The notes below the pieces were generated by a model that was not told where the DNA came from, ran no database searches, and saw only the letters and a list, made by a program, of their open reading frames with translations. This document shows positions 23,606 to 35,155 of a stretch of 64,000 nucleotides of DNA, piece by piece. Both the position numbers and the translations under genes were made by a program. The stretch covers positions 124,001 through 188,000 of the forward strand of contig CAWJXW010000017.1 in assembly GCA_963846925.1 (NCBI GenBank), written 5' to 3'. The stretch is from JAQBQB01 sp963846925 (GTDB taxonomy: Bacteria; Gemmatimonadota; Gemmatimonadetes; Gemmatimonadales; Gemmatimonadaceae). The number at the start of each line of letters is the position of its first letter. Within the stretch, counting starts at the first letter, position 1.

Positions 23606-26524
23606 TTACGGGTCAAGAACCAGCGTCGCGTATATGCGAACGCGGTGACGAACCGGCGCGTCGATCGACTCGCCGATGCCGATCAGGACCCGCGCGGGCG
23701 GCGTCCCCGTCATGGGAATCGCCGAAACCGATTGTGTCCATTCGATTCCCGCAACTCGCTGCCACTGAGTGAACGACTCGCCGGTCGGCCGCACGGATGA
23801 TTTCGAGGCCGGCGTGGTGCTGCCTCCCCACCAGTACAGCGAGAACGGCTGCGTCTGGAGCGACGCGCGATAAGTAAATGCTGATGAGCCGACCATGATG
23901 GCCGACGGAAGGACGGGCATCGGCAGGCGCTGCGACATGACGTCGGCGGGAATGAGCCCGACGGGTCCGCCGCCGATCGCGAGTTGCTCGAAGACGGGCG
24001 CGTCCACGTTGGTGCGCCCGTACGTCGCGGAGGCCGAGAGCGGGATCACCGCGCGCCCCGACAGCGAGAGCGCCCCGGTGGCGACGATGCGGCGCACCGG
24101 CGCGTCGAACGCCTGTCCGAGCGTGCCGCGCGCGTTCAGCGATTCGGTCAACGTCGCGGCGTCGCCGCGTTGCAACGCCGCCACGCCTGCGGTCGCGAAG
24201 CCGATGGCTTGGGTCGTCGAGACCCGAGGAACGATGGGCGCATTCGGATTGGCGAGGCTCAGATCGGCCGCGCTCCCGCCGAGGCGATACCGCAACGCCC
24301 ATGAATCGTAGAGGAGATTTCCGTCGAGCATCGCATCGCCCCCCACCAGACGCGAATCAAAGCGAATCGCGCCGACGTCGTTCGCGAGCGCCGACGTCCG
24401 TTGCGTCGCGCCGAATGCGTCGAGCCTGATCCCCGGCCGCGTGCCGAACCACTCGCCGGTGGCCGACGCGCCACGCCATTCTGCGGGCTCGCCGGCCGCG
24501 CCTTGGAGCATCAACGCGCTTCGTCCGATCAGGTCGCGGCTGCTCAGCGCGAGCCCGCCGCCGACACCGTCCGCATCAACGCGTGGGATGGGGAGCCAGA
24601 TGAAGAGCCGCGGCGCGAGTCCGAACGGGCGAGGCGCTGACGGAATGTCCGTCGCGAACGCACGCACGGGGACCGAAGCGACAGCGGCGGCGGGAGTCAG
24701 GCTCGCCGCGATTTGCGGCGCCACCGGGACCGACGCGCTCCACGTCAGGCGGCGCAGATCGTAGCCTCGGAAGTACAGCGACAAGAACCACACGCTGCCG
24801 TCGGATGGATTCGGCTCGCCCGCGACCGCCGCGCCGGTGACGTCGGTGATCTGCCGTCGCTCGTGGGTCGCGAGGTTCACCCGCTCGATTTGCGGCACGC
24901 CGGTGGCGTCCGTCGTCGTTACGATGGACGTCGAGTCGTGCCACGCCGCGTCGTACGCGTCCACGTTCTCGAGTCCGGACACGGGCGTGCTGGCGCCGGT
25001 CGCGACGTCTACGACGCGGAGACGCCACCCTTCTCGCGTATGGACGGACACGACGGCACGCGACCCGTCCCGCGAAACACGCGGACGAAAGTACGACTCC
25101 TCGGGGCCGCCTTCCGCGATGACGCGAACCGCGCCGGTCTCGAGATCGACGGCGACGAGCTCGCACCAACCGACGCGGCAGCGCGTCGCGATCGCGCCAC
25201 GCCCGTTGGGAAGAGGATCGCCATTCGAGAGGCTCGCACCATGAGTCACCCGATGGACCGAGCCGCGCTGAACGTCCCAGATGTAGAGATCCGGGGCGAA
25301 CGATCCATCGCCTCGCGCCACGACTCGCGACACGAGCACGCGTCCATCGCGCAAGAAGCGCGGCGACTCGTACGCAGCGCCGGCGCGCGCCTGAAGACTC
25401 GCGAGCACGTGCTTGGGTTGCGGATAAATCGCTCGCGCTGGAACGTCGGCAGGGTCGCGGGCGAGGAGAATCGAATCGCGGCGCGCGCGTCCCGTGTCCG
25501 GCTCCGCGGCCGTGCTCCAGACGACGATTCGTGACGGCGCGATCGGTGAGCGCAAGAGAATCGCGACGCGTTTGCCGTCCGGCGAGATCGCGGGATCGCC
25601 CGTGTACCACGCGAGGCGCTGGATGATGTCTCCAGTATCCGCGCCGACCTCGATCGTCGCACGTGTCGCGAGGGCCTTGCCCGTGACATCGGCCGTGAAT
25701 CGTCCGTACAGCACCGACGGCGATTCGCCGAACACGCCGCGAAACGCTTCGTCGAACGAGCGATTCTGCCGCGCCGTCAACCGTCGCCACACGAAGACGA
25801 GACTCGAGTCGCCGCGCTGCTCGGCGAGCCATTCCAGAAACGCCGACCCCGCGAGATACGCGAATGATCCGCCCTCGAACGCGCCGGAAGCATTCAAATT
25901 CTCATATCGAGGCAGCTGACCTTCGAGCGCCAGCTCGCGGAGCAAGGCGGGGCGCCAAACGCCGTGGGGACGCCCGGAGCCCGTGACGCGCCCTTCGATG
26001 AAAGTCGCGTAGCCTTCGATCACCCACCGGGGAGCGCGGATCGCGATCGGTCCCGCGTCGATAGGAAGCGCGCGCCGCAGGTTGTCGAGCACACCGCGGC
26101 TCCGAGACGGGCGCGTCAGGTGCGCGATGTGGCCGAACTCGTGCGAGACGAGCATCTCGCCCCAGTCTCGAAACTCGCCGATGTCGTCGCGCGGGTCCGG
26201 AGGCGCGGCCCACAAATAGATGGTCGGCCGCTTCAGGAACGGCCACGCGGAGCCGTTGGCCGTCGAATACGGATTGTCGACGACCACCTGAGTCTTCGCC
26301 GTCGGCGCGTATCCAACGAGTTGGGCGACCGCCGAGTCGATCGCGTCGGCGCGCTCCGCGATGTGCCGCGTCCACGCTTCGAGCGGGAGCGGATAGTGAA
26401 AAGCGAAGTGGCGCGTTTCGATCGTGCGCCAGGGCAGCCAGGTGCGGACGACGAACTGCGCGCGAGCTGGGCGGGGGGCTGCCGCGACGAGGAGCAGGAG
26501 TGCGGCGGCCCGCGCCGCCGCGAT
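23606..26524 (-). CDS. Large secreted gluzincin metalloprotease-like protein with beta-propeller and barrel-like C-terminus
   Basis: About 972 residues. A signal peptide (AALLLLVAAAPRPARAQ) precedes a peptidase-MA-like zinc domain with HEFGH at about residue 128 and the third ligand in WVIEGYATFIEG. A TolB/WD40-like propeller follows (AISPDGKRVAILLRS, RPRVSRDGSRAVVSVH). The last 300 residues look like beta strands of an outer-membrane barrel (GLALSSRDLIG, FTYRASLQTQPFSLYWWG). No ATG, GTG or TTG lies in frame near the signal peptide; I placed the start at the ATC 26524-26522. The only canonical in-frame choice is a TTG at 26743, which would run through the small gene at 26530-26700, so a sequence error at the start is possible. 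Confidence 0.75.
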   Translation of the reverse strand: MAAARAAALLLLVAAAPRPARAQFVVRTWLPWRTIETRHFAFHYPLPLEAWTRHIAERADAIDSAVAQLVGYAPTAKTQVVVDNPYSTANGSAWPFLKRPTIYLWAAPPDPRDDIGEFRDWGEMLVSHEFGHIAHLTRPSRSRGVLDNLRRALPIDAGPIAIRAPRWVIEGYATFIEGRVTGSGRPHGVWRPALLRELALEGQLPRYENLNASGAFEGGSFAYLAGSAFLEWLAEQRGDSSLVFVWRRLTARQNRSFDEAFRGVFGESPSVLYGRFTADVTGKALATRATIEVGADTGDIIQRLAWYTGDPAISPDGKRVAILLRSPIAPSRIVVWSTAAEPDTGRARRDSILLARDPADVPARAIYPQPKHVLASLQARAGAAYESPRFLRDGRVLVSRVVARGDGSFAPDLYIWDVQRGSVHRVTHGASLSNGDPLPNGRGAIATRCRVGWCELVAVDLETGAVRVIAEGGPEESYFRPRVSRDGSRAVVSVHTREGWRLRVVDVATGASTPVSGLENVDAYDAAWHDSTSIVTTTDATGVPQIERVNLATHERRQITDVTGAAVAGEPNPSDGSVWFLSLYFRGYDLRRLTWSASVPVAPQIAASLTPAAAVASVPVRAFATDIPSAPRPFGLAPRLFIWLPIPRVDADGVGGGLALSSRDLIGRSALMLQGAAGEPAEWRGASATGEWFGTRPGIRLDAFGATQRTSALANDVGAIRFDSRLVGGDAMLDGNLLYDSWALRYRLGGSAADLSLANPNAPIVPRVSTTQAIGFATAGVAALQRGDAATLTESLNARGTLGQAFDAPVRRIVATGALSLSGRAVIPLSASATYGRTNVDAPVFEQLAIGGGPVGLIPADVMSQRLPMPVLPSAIMVGSSAFTYRASLQTQPFSLYWWGGSTTPASKSSVRPTGESFTQWQRVAGIEWTQSVSAIPMTGTPPARVLIGIGESIDAPVRHRVRIYATLVLDP

Positions 26525-26529
26525 GGGGT

Positions 26530-26700
26530 TTAGTCCCGTTTTCTTGCCGACGCGAGGCGGTCCTGCAACCAGGTGGCCGGAATGATGAAAAGCGGCGTGA
26601 GGAAGAAGCCGAGCAGCGTGTTGAGCCAGATCAGCGCTATGTAGAAGCAGCCGAGGCCAAGACCGACCCAGAGAGTGCCGAACGGACCGTGCGTTTCCAA
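26530..26700 (-). CDS. Small membrane protein (56 aa)
   Basis: A TTG at 26700 preceded by AGGAG with seven bases of spacing opens a 56-residue frame, with two hydrophobic stretches (LWVGLGLGCFYIALIWLNTL and GFFLTPLFIIPATWL) and a basic tail (RLASARKRD). It resembles short two-helix proteins of unknown role. Its stop lies just before the signal peptide of the downstream protease gene, so the two are probably co-transcribed. Confidence 0.55.
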   Translation of the reverse strand: METHGPFGTLWVGLGLGCFYIALIWLNTLLGFFLTPLFIIPATWLQDRLASARKRD

Positions 26701-26795
26701 ATGAGCGCTCCTGACGCGTGAACAGGCGGAGGAAGTATAGCAATCCAATGGGAATGCTTCCAGCGCGCGAGGCGCGACAATGGTGCGGCGCGGGC

Positions 26796-26801
26796 TATCT
26801 T
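26796..26801 (+). promoter_or_regulatory. Putative -10 box for tilS (leaderless)
   Basis: TATCTT ends six bases before the GTG at 26808. There is no ribosome-binding site, which fits a leaderless transcript. Confidence 0.4.
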
Positions 26802-26807
26802 GCACAC

Positions 26808-28151
26808 GTGTCGTCGACACTCGTGGACTCGATTTTTCGCACGGTCGGCGCATCGCTGGCGCCGTACGACCGGGTCGTGCTCGCCGTGTCCGGCGGGCTC
26901 GATTCCATGGCCCTGCTCGACACGGCCGCCGCGGCGTGCGAGCGATCGCGTCTCCTCGTCGCCACGTACGACCACGGCACCGGGACGGCGGCCGAGGCGG
27001 CGTGCGCGCTGGTCCGGCGCGCGGCGGCCAACCGTGGCATCGAGTGCGTCGTCGGCCGTGCCGCACCGGGTTCAATCCGGCGGTCCGAAGCCGCGTGGCG
27101 CGACGCGCGCTGGAGCTTCCTGCGCGCGGTCGCGCGGGCGCGCGGTGCACGCGTCGCGACGGCCCACACCGCCGACGATCAGATCGAGACGGTTCTGATG
27201 CGCGAGTTGCGCGGTGCAGGTCCGCGCGGCATGGCCGGGTTGCTCGCGCCGAGTGACGTGCTCCGTCCGCTGCTCGGGCTCCGCCGTGCCGCGCTCGTCG
27301 AATTCGCGACCGCACGCGGAGTCGAGTGGGTGGAAGATCCGACGAACGCGTCGCGCCGGTTCCTGCGAAACCGGCTCCGACACGACGTCCTGCCGGCGCT
27401 CCGGCGCGTGAACCCTCGGATCGACGAAGAGCTGCAAGGGCTCGCGGTGCGTGCCGCAGAGTGGCGGCGCGAAACCGACGCCGTGGCGAACGTCGTATCG
27501 AAGGTCGACCGGGCGGCCCGGGCGGTGGAGGTCGGCGTCGCCGCAATTCGAGATCTCGACGCTGAGCAGCTCGCGGTCGTCTGGCCGGCGGTGGCGGCGC
27601 GTATCGGTGTCGCGCTCGACCATCGTGGCATCCGACGCGTCAGCTCGTTCTCCCGCGATGCGCGGGTGGGCGCACGGATCCCATTGTCCGGCGGTTGGGA
27701 GGTCGTTCGATCGCGACATGCGCTTCGGCTGCAGGCCTCCCTCGGGGACGCGCGGACGGCCACCGAAGCCGTTCTGGACCTATCGACGGCGACAAAGTGG
27801 GCAGGCTGGACGTTCTGGGCGGGCGCTCGGCCGGGTTCGGTATCCTCGGCCGCGGCTGACCAGTCGGGATGGGACGCACGGCTGCCGGTGGACCAGCCTC
27901 TGCGCGTGCGGAAGTGGCGACCCGGCGACCGCCTCATCAGCGGGTCGGGGCCGACGGGCGGAGGGCGGAAGGTCAAGCGGCTCTTGAACGACGCCGGTGT
28001 GACCGGTCACGAACGGAGCGGCTGGCCCGTAGTACTGTCGGGAGATCGAATCGTATGGATTCCCGGAGTCCGCCGCAGCGACGCGGCAACCGCGCGGTCG
28101 GAGGCGGGCAGACCAATCTTGGCCTTTTCCTGTGCACGCAACGGCGGCTGA
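26808..28151 (+). CDS. tilS: tRNA(Ile)-lysidine synthase
   Basis: TilS attaches lysine to C34 of the CAU-anticodon tRNA-Ile using ATP, changing it to read AUA. The 447-residue protein has the N-type ATP-pyrophosphatase loop SGGLDS at residues 28-33, HTADDQIETVLMRELRG, and GVEWVEDPTNAS followed by RNRLRH. A C-terminal substrate-binding domain ends with LRVRKWRPGDRL and KRLLNDAGV. The GTG at 26808 was chosen because of the -10 box just upstream and the lack of conserved sequence before it. It begins the tilS-hpt-ftsH run. Confidence 0.94.
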   Translation: MSSTLVDSIFRTVGASLAPYDRVVLAVSGGLDSMALLDTAAAACERSRLLVATYDHGTGTAAEAACALVRRAAANRGIECVVGRAAPGSIRRSEAAWRDARWSFLRAVARARGARVATAHTADDQIETVLMRELRGAGPRGMAGLLAPSDVLRPLLGLRRAALVEFATARGVEWVEDPTNASRRFLRNRLRHDVLPALRRVNPRIDEELQGLAVRAAEWRRETDAVANVVSKVDRAARAVEVGVAAIRDLDAEQLAVVWPAVAARIGVALDHRGIRRVSSFSRDARVGARIPLSGGWEVVRSRHALRLQASLGDARTATEAVLDLSTATKWAGWTFWAGARPGSVSSAAADQSGWDARLPVDQPLRVRKWRPGDRLISGSGPTGGGRKVKRLLNDAGVTGHERSGWPVVLSGDRIVWIPGVRRSDAATARSEAGRPILAFSCARNGG

Positions 28152-28682
28152 TCCGCGGCTCCAGGGTCGCGACGTACGACGAATCGTCTACTCGGAGCCC
28201 GATCTCGCGACGCGCGTCCAGGCGCTTGGTGCCGAAATCACGACGGCGTACCCCGACGGGGAACTGCTGGTGCTCGGTCTCTTGAAGGGGAGCTTTATAT
28301 TTCTGAGTGATTTGGTGCGCCAGATTCGGCGGCCCCTGCAGGTCGACTTTCTCGTGGCTGCGAGCTACGGCGACTCGACCGTTTCAAGCGGGAACGTGCG
28401 TTTGGTGTACGACCCCGAGACCGAGCTCGAGGGTAAGCACATTCTCCTCGTTGAGGATATCGTCGATACGGGCCGTACATTGAATCGCCTGATGGATTTG
28501 CTGTGGGCACGGAAGCCGCGTTCGTTGGAGATATGCGCGTTGCTCCACAAGCACATCGCGAAGGAACTTCGGTATCCGACGCGTTTCATCGGGTTTGATG
28601 CACCCAACGAGTTCCTCGTGGGGTATGGATTGGATCACGCAGAGAACTTCAGGCACCTTCCGTACATAGCGAGCTTGCGGTA

Positions 28683-28683
<1 letters not shown>
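28132..28683 (+). CDS. hpt: Hypoxanthine phosphoribosyltransferase
   Basis: The enzyme converts hypoxanthine or guanine plus PRPP into IMP or GMP. The 183-residue protein has the PRPP-binding motif VEDIVDTGRT at about 108-117, the SYGDSTVSSG flexible loop and the C-terminal FIGFDAPNEFLVGYGLD. The GTG at 28132 overlaps tilS by 20 bases. The last two bases of its TAA begin or adjoin the ftsH ATG, so the three genes are tightly coupled, as in many bacteria. Confidence 0.94.
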
Positions 28684-30677
<1,994 letters not shown>

Positions 30678-30702
30678 GGACGATCTGATCGGAAACGACC
30701 GA

Positions 30703-30731
30703 CGGGAGTCTCGCGAGAGGCTCCCGTTTTC
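30703..30731 (+). terminator. Rho-independent terminator after ftsH
   Basis: CGGGAG at 30703-30708 pairs with CTCCCG at 30721-30726. The intervening TCTCGCGAGA is itself self-complementary, and TTTTC follows. It ends the tilS-hpt-ftsH unit about 25 bases after the repaired ftsH stop. Confidence 0.8.
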
Positions 30732-30815
30732 TTCTGGCCCAGATGACCAGCACCCGGGAATCACGGACGACGATGGGCGAAGCCGGTACCGACGCGCCAC
30801 GCGAGAACGCGCCCG

Positions 30816-31710
30816 GTGTGGCGCCACGCCACCGGCGCTCTGGCGCTCGACCGCCCGCGCATCGTGGGAATCGTGAACGTGACGCCGGACAGCTTCAGCG
30901 ACGGCGGCCGTCTCCGCACGCTCGACGATGCGCGGCGACACGTCGAACGGCTGATCGCCGAGGGCGCGGACGTGGTCGACATCGGCGGAGAGTCCACTCG
31001 TCCGCAGGGCGCCCGAACCGTGGACGCGGAGGAAGAACAACGTCGTGTCGTGCCCCTCGTTCAGGCGGTGCGTCGAGATCATCCGGCCGTCCCGATCTCG
31101 GTCGATACGACCAAGGCCGCGGTCGCATATGCGTCGCTCGAGGCCGGCGCGTCGATCGTGAACGACGTCTCCGGCTTTCGGCTCGACGACGCGATGGCGC
31201 GCGTGTGCGGTGCCGCGGGTGCGGGGGTTGTCCTGATGCACTCGCGTGGCGACGTTGCCACCATGGCGACGTACGCCCACGCCACGTACGGCGACGATCC
31301 CGTGGGTGAAGTCATCGCGGAACTGCGCGCCGCGGTCGGCGGCGCGCAGAGCGCCGGCGTCGGCGCGAGACCGGATCGTCCTGGATCCGGGTATCGGGTT
31401 CGCCAAGCGAAGCGCGACGTCGATCGCGATGGTGTCCGAGCTTTCTCGGCTCGTCGCGCTGGGATATCCGGTTCTCGTCGGCGCGTCGCGCAAGCGGTTC
31501 ATCGGCGAGATCACCGGCGTCGCGGAGCCGAGCGAACGCGTCGGCGGGACGATCGGCGCGAACGTCGCGGCGCTCGAGCGTGGCGCGCGGCTCTTTCGCG
31601 TGCACGACGTGAAACCGTCGCGCGAAGCGCTGGACGTCGCGTGGGCGATCATCCGCGCGTCCCGCGCCGGAGACTCGGGGATCGGGACGCGGGAAGGCGC
31701 CGCATGGTAA
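30816..31710 (+). CDS. folP: Dihydropteroate synthase, interrupted by a frameshift
   Basis: FolP joins p-aminobenzoate to dihydropterin pyrophosphate in folate synthesis and is the sulfonamide target. The first part reads GIVNVTPDSFSDGG and DIGGESTRPQG, with SVDTTKAAVA and NDVSGF. Between 31357 and 31367 one base is surplus. The following frame gives VLDPGIGFAKR, LVGASRKRFIG and RVHDVKP to the TAA at 31708-31710, about 297 residues in total. The GTG at 30816 is the likely start. The stop overlaps the cdaA start (ATGGTAA). Confidence 0.92.
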
Positions 31711-32507
31711 GCCTCTTCGAGCAGTTCCGCCTCCTGCACGCCGGTTGGCGCGATGTGTTGCAGATCGCGATCGTGAGCTTCGTGATCTATCGCGTGCTGC
31801 TCTTGGTGCATCGCACGCGCGCGCTCCAGGTGCTCGTCGGACTGTTGCTGCTCGCGGTGAGCTACGGCGTCGCCTACGTGCTGCAGCTCGGCGTGATCGT
31901 CTATCTGTTGACTCTCGTCTCGAGCTACGGCGTGATCGCGCTGCTGGTCGTATTCGCGCCGGAGATTCGAGCCGCGCTCGCGCAGCTCGGCCGTTCGCGA
32001 TTCTCGCGCGTGTTCGCGAGAATGAAGGAAGCGGAAGTCGGCGACCGCGTCTCCGAGGCGGTCGAGCGTCTCAGCCGCAAAGGCGTCGGCGCGATCATCG
32101 CCGTGGAGCGAGAGGTTTCCCTCGACGAGTACGTGCACTCCGGGTCGGTGATGCAGGCGAAGGTCTCGGCCGACCTGCTCACCACGATCTTCACTCCCAA
32201 CTCGCCGCTGCATGATGGCGCGGTCATCATCCGCGGCGACACCATCGTCGGCGCGGCGTGCATCCTTCCGCTCTCGCAGGCGTCGATGATCGATCGTTCG
32301 CTCGGGACGCGGCACCGCGCAGCGTTGGGCCTGACCGAGGAAACGGACGCGCTCGTGTTCGTGGTGTCGGAGCAAACGGCGGCGATCGCCGTCGCATCGG
32401 GCGGACGGCTGTGGCGCGACTTCGCGCCGGCGCAGGTGCGCGACCTCGTGGCGGGGCGGCCCCTGCGCGACGTCGCGCTCGAGGCAGGAGTCGCCGTCCC
32501 GTCGTGA
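31704..32507 (+). CDS. dacA: Diadenylate cyclase CdaA (c-di-AMP synthase)
   Basis: CdaA condenses two ATP into cyclic di-AMP, a second messenger for potassium, osmotic and cell-wall control. The 267-residue protein has three N-terminal membrane helices (VLQIAIVSFVIYRVLLL and onward). The DAC domain carries the catalytic DGA motif near residue 172 (NSPLHDGAVII) and RHR near 203 (GTRHRAALGL). The usual neighbour cdaR (YbbR repeats) is missing; a DUF2723 membrane protein gene follows with a GTGA overlap. The ATG overlaps the folP stop. Confidence 0.95.
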   Translation: MVSLFEQFRLLHAGWRDVLQIAIVSFVIYRVLLLVHRTRALQVLVGLLLLAVSYGVAYVLQLGVIVYLLTLVSSYGVIALLVVFAPEIRAALAQLGRSRFSRVFARMKEAEVGDRVSEAVERLSRKGVGAIIAVEREVSLDEYVHSGSVMQAKVSADLLTTIFTPNSPLHDGAVIIRGDTIVGAACILPLSQASMIDRSLGTRHRAALGLTEETDALVFVVSEQTAAIAVASGGRLWRDFAPAQVRDLVAGRPLRDVALEAGVAVPS

Positions 32508-34460
32508 CGGCGCCCCGCGCGGCGCTCCTCGCCGCCGCTTCGCTCGCGGCGGTCTACGTCGCCACTCTCGCGCCGGGAGTCACGTTCTGGGATGCCGGCG
32601 AGTTCATCGCCGCCGCGCACAGCCTTGGAATTCCGCATCCGCCGGGCACACCGCTGTTCGTCGTGCTCCTCAGCGCGTGGGCGAAGCTCCTTGGCTTTCT
32701 GCCGTTCGCCGCGGCGACGAATCTGTTCTCGAGCGCGTGCACCGCGGCCGCCGTCGGTCTCACGACGCTGTGGGTCGCGCGGGCGACGAGAGAGCCGCTC
32801 GCCGGACTCGCCGCCGGAATCGCGGCGGGCGCGATGTCCACCGTCTGGCTGAATGCGACCGAGACGGAGGTCTACGCGGCTTCACTTCTGCTCTCGGTCG
32901 CGGCGATCGTCGCCGCGGATCGTGCCGGCCGCACCGGCGACGCTCGCTTCACTCTCTTCACGGCGTATCTCCTCGCGCTGGCGGTGCCCGTCCACTTGAG
33001 CGCGCTCGTCGCCGCGCCCGTAGCCGTACTGTTGGCGGCGAGCCGGCCCGCCGGTGGCTTCGACGGCCGCACGGCGCTGGTTCTCTCCGGCGTGAGCGTT
33101 GCGACAGCGGGAGTCGGGCGCATGTCCGTGTCGGTGATAAGCGCGGGATTGGTGTTGATCCTCCTCGCAGCCGTGCCTCGACGTGAAACATTCGACAGAG
33201 GCGATTCGCGCCGCGCACGCGTCGGCGTCGCGATCGCGGCGGTGATGGTTGGCTGCATCGCGCTGTCGGCGGTCGCCTTCCTCATCATTCGGTCGCGATT
33301 CGACCCGCCGATCAACCAGGACAACCCGCGCACGTGGAGCCAGCTCGCGTACACGGTCGCGCGACGCCAATACGACGTTGCCGGACTCTGGCCTCGCCGA
33401 GCGCCGGTCTGGCTGCAGTTGGCGAACTGGTTCGAGTACGCCGACTGGCAGTGGGCGTTGCGGCTCGCGCCTGGCGTGGTCCCGAACGTCTGGCGCGTAC
33501 TCGCGACGAGCCTCTTCGCAGGACTTGGATTCGCCGGCGCGGCGTGGCATCGACGGCGCGACGCCCGGACCTGGCGCGCCGTCCTTCTTCTTGTTCGCGT
33601 GCGGCTCGCTCGGTGTGATCGCGTACCTGAATCTCCGCGCCGGGCGCACGTTCGCGTGGTCGTTCGTTCCGGACGACGCGGCGCACGAGGCGCGAGACAG
33701 GGACTACTTCTTCACGCTCGGCTTCTGGGCGTGGGGGATTTGGGCCGGCATGGGGGCCGTTGCGTTGGCGCAGCGATTCGCGCGCGCGTGGGTCGGTGTG
33801 GCTGTCGCGGCGCTTCCGATCCTTCTCAACTGGAGCGTCGTCGATCGCCGACAGGAGCCGGATGCAACGCTTCCGCGTGAGACGGCGCGGCAGCTGCTCG
33901 AGCCGCTTCCGCCCCGCGCCGTGCTCTTCGTCGAAGGCGACAACGACACCTACCCACTCTGGTATGCGCAACAGGTAGAGGGTGAACGCCGCGACGTCAC
34001 CGTCGTAACGCTGCCGCTGCTAGGCGCACAGTGGTACCTCGACGAGCTTCGGCGCCGCTATTCACTCGGCACCGGTACGAATGCGTCCGACGCGATGGCG
34101 GCGACGCACATCGCCGCGGATGCTCTCGGACAGAATCGCCCGATCGCCGCGGCGAACACGCTCGAGCCGAGCGAGCGGCAGGCAATCGCGAGACGCTGGA
34201 GGGTCGTGGGTCTCGTGGCGGTCGCCGAGCCGGAGCCGTCGGAGATCTCGGACGCACCGGTCGACATCTCGCTGGACACGGCGGCGCTGCGGCGAGTGGC
34301 CCGCTCGATCGACGACTGGCGCAAAGGCCGGCGCGCGCGAGACGAGCCCGATTCGATCCACGAGTACTTCCTGCGCCTGCTCTCGTGTCCCTCTCGATTG
34401 CTCGAGGGGGCGGCGGCTCCTCCGAGCGCTTCTCTTGATTCGCTTTGTAACCTACGGTAG
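32504..34460 (+). CDS. DUF2723 multi-pass membrane protein, interrupted by a frameshift
   Basis: The protein begins with a family-typical first loop (TLAPGVTFWDAGEFIAAAH, then GIPHPPGTPLFV), followed by many hydrophobic helices. This is the layout of DUF2723/TMEM260-like GT-C glycosyltransferases, with the acidic pair in DAGEF as the presumed catalytic site. The frame breaks between about 33565 and 33590; the next frame continues FFLFACGSLGVIAYLNLRAG, DYFFTLGFWAWG and the family tail VEGDNDTYPLWYAQ to the TAG at 34458-34460. Repaired length is about 651 residues. It may transfer sugars to proteins or lipids; this is inferred from the family. Confidence 0.85.
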
Positions 34461-34471
34461 CTTGCTACGTT

Positions 34472-35155
34472 ATGCCGTTTCCTGACCTCCCGGACCGGCT
34501 CCTCGAAGTCCGAGACCGAATCGAAGCGGCAGTGCGACGTGGTGGTCACGGTCAGCAGGTTACAATCGTCGCAGTTACCAAGACGCATGGCCCCGACGCC
34601 GTTCAGTCGGCCTGGGAAGCGGGTCTCGCTGACGTAGGCGAGAACCGTGTGCAGGAAGCCCTCCCGAAGATGGATCTCGTTTCAGCCCCGGTTCGGTGGC
34701 ATCTGATTGGACACCTTCAGCGCAACAAGGTGAAATACCTGCCGCGCTTCGACCTCCTGCACGCGCTCGACAGCGCGCGGCTCGCCGACGCTGTCAACGA
34801 GCTTGGGGTTGAATCCGGGCGCCCCGTCTCGGCCCTGTTGCAAGTGAACGTCGTCGGCGAGGAGTCCAAGGGTGGAATCGGACCCGGAGACGTCGCGGCG
34901 GAAGCCGAGCACTTGTCGAAACTCGAAGGGATCCGCGTCCGTGGCGTCATGACGATGGCGCCGTTGGATGCTGACGAGTCGACCCTCAGGCGCGTCTTTG
35001 CAGGAGCACGCGCGGCGCGAGAACAGCTTCGCGCCGCCGGGCACGATGCGACGGCGCTATCGATGGGGATGTCGAACGACTTCGAAGTAGCTGTCGAAGA
35101 GGGCGCGACGCACGTCCGCCTGGGAACGATTCTCTTCGGAGCGAGACCCGCATGA
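34472..35155 (+). CDS. yggS: YggS/PLPBP family pyridoxal-phosphate homeostasis protein
   Basis: The 227-residue single-domain alanine-racemase-fold protein binds PLP through the lysine in VAVTKTHG near residue 37. Other family motifs are GENRVQEA, WHLIGHLQRNK, LQVNVVGEESKGG and the end MGMSNDFEVAVEEGATHVRLG. It has no known catalytic activity and buffers PLP. It sits before divIVA, as in many Gram-positive and other genomes, and its stop overlaps the divIVA ATG by four bases. Confidence 0.95.
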   Translation: MPFPDLPDRLLEVRDRIEAAVRRGGHGQQVTIVAVTKTHGPDAVQSAWEAGLADVGENRVQEALPKMDLVSAPVRWHLIGHLQRNKVKYLPRFDLLHALDSARLADAVNELGVESGRPVSALLQVNVVGEESKGGIGPGDVAAEAEHLSKLEGIRVRGVMTMAPLDADESTLRRVFAGARAAREQLRAAGHDATALSMGMSNDFEVAVEEGATHVRLGTILFGARPA

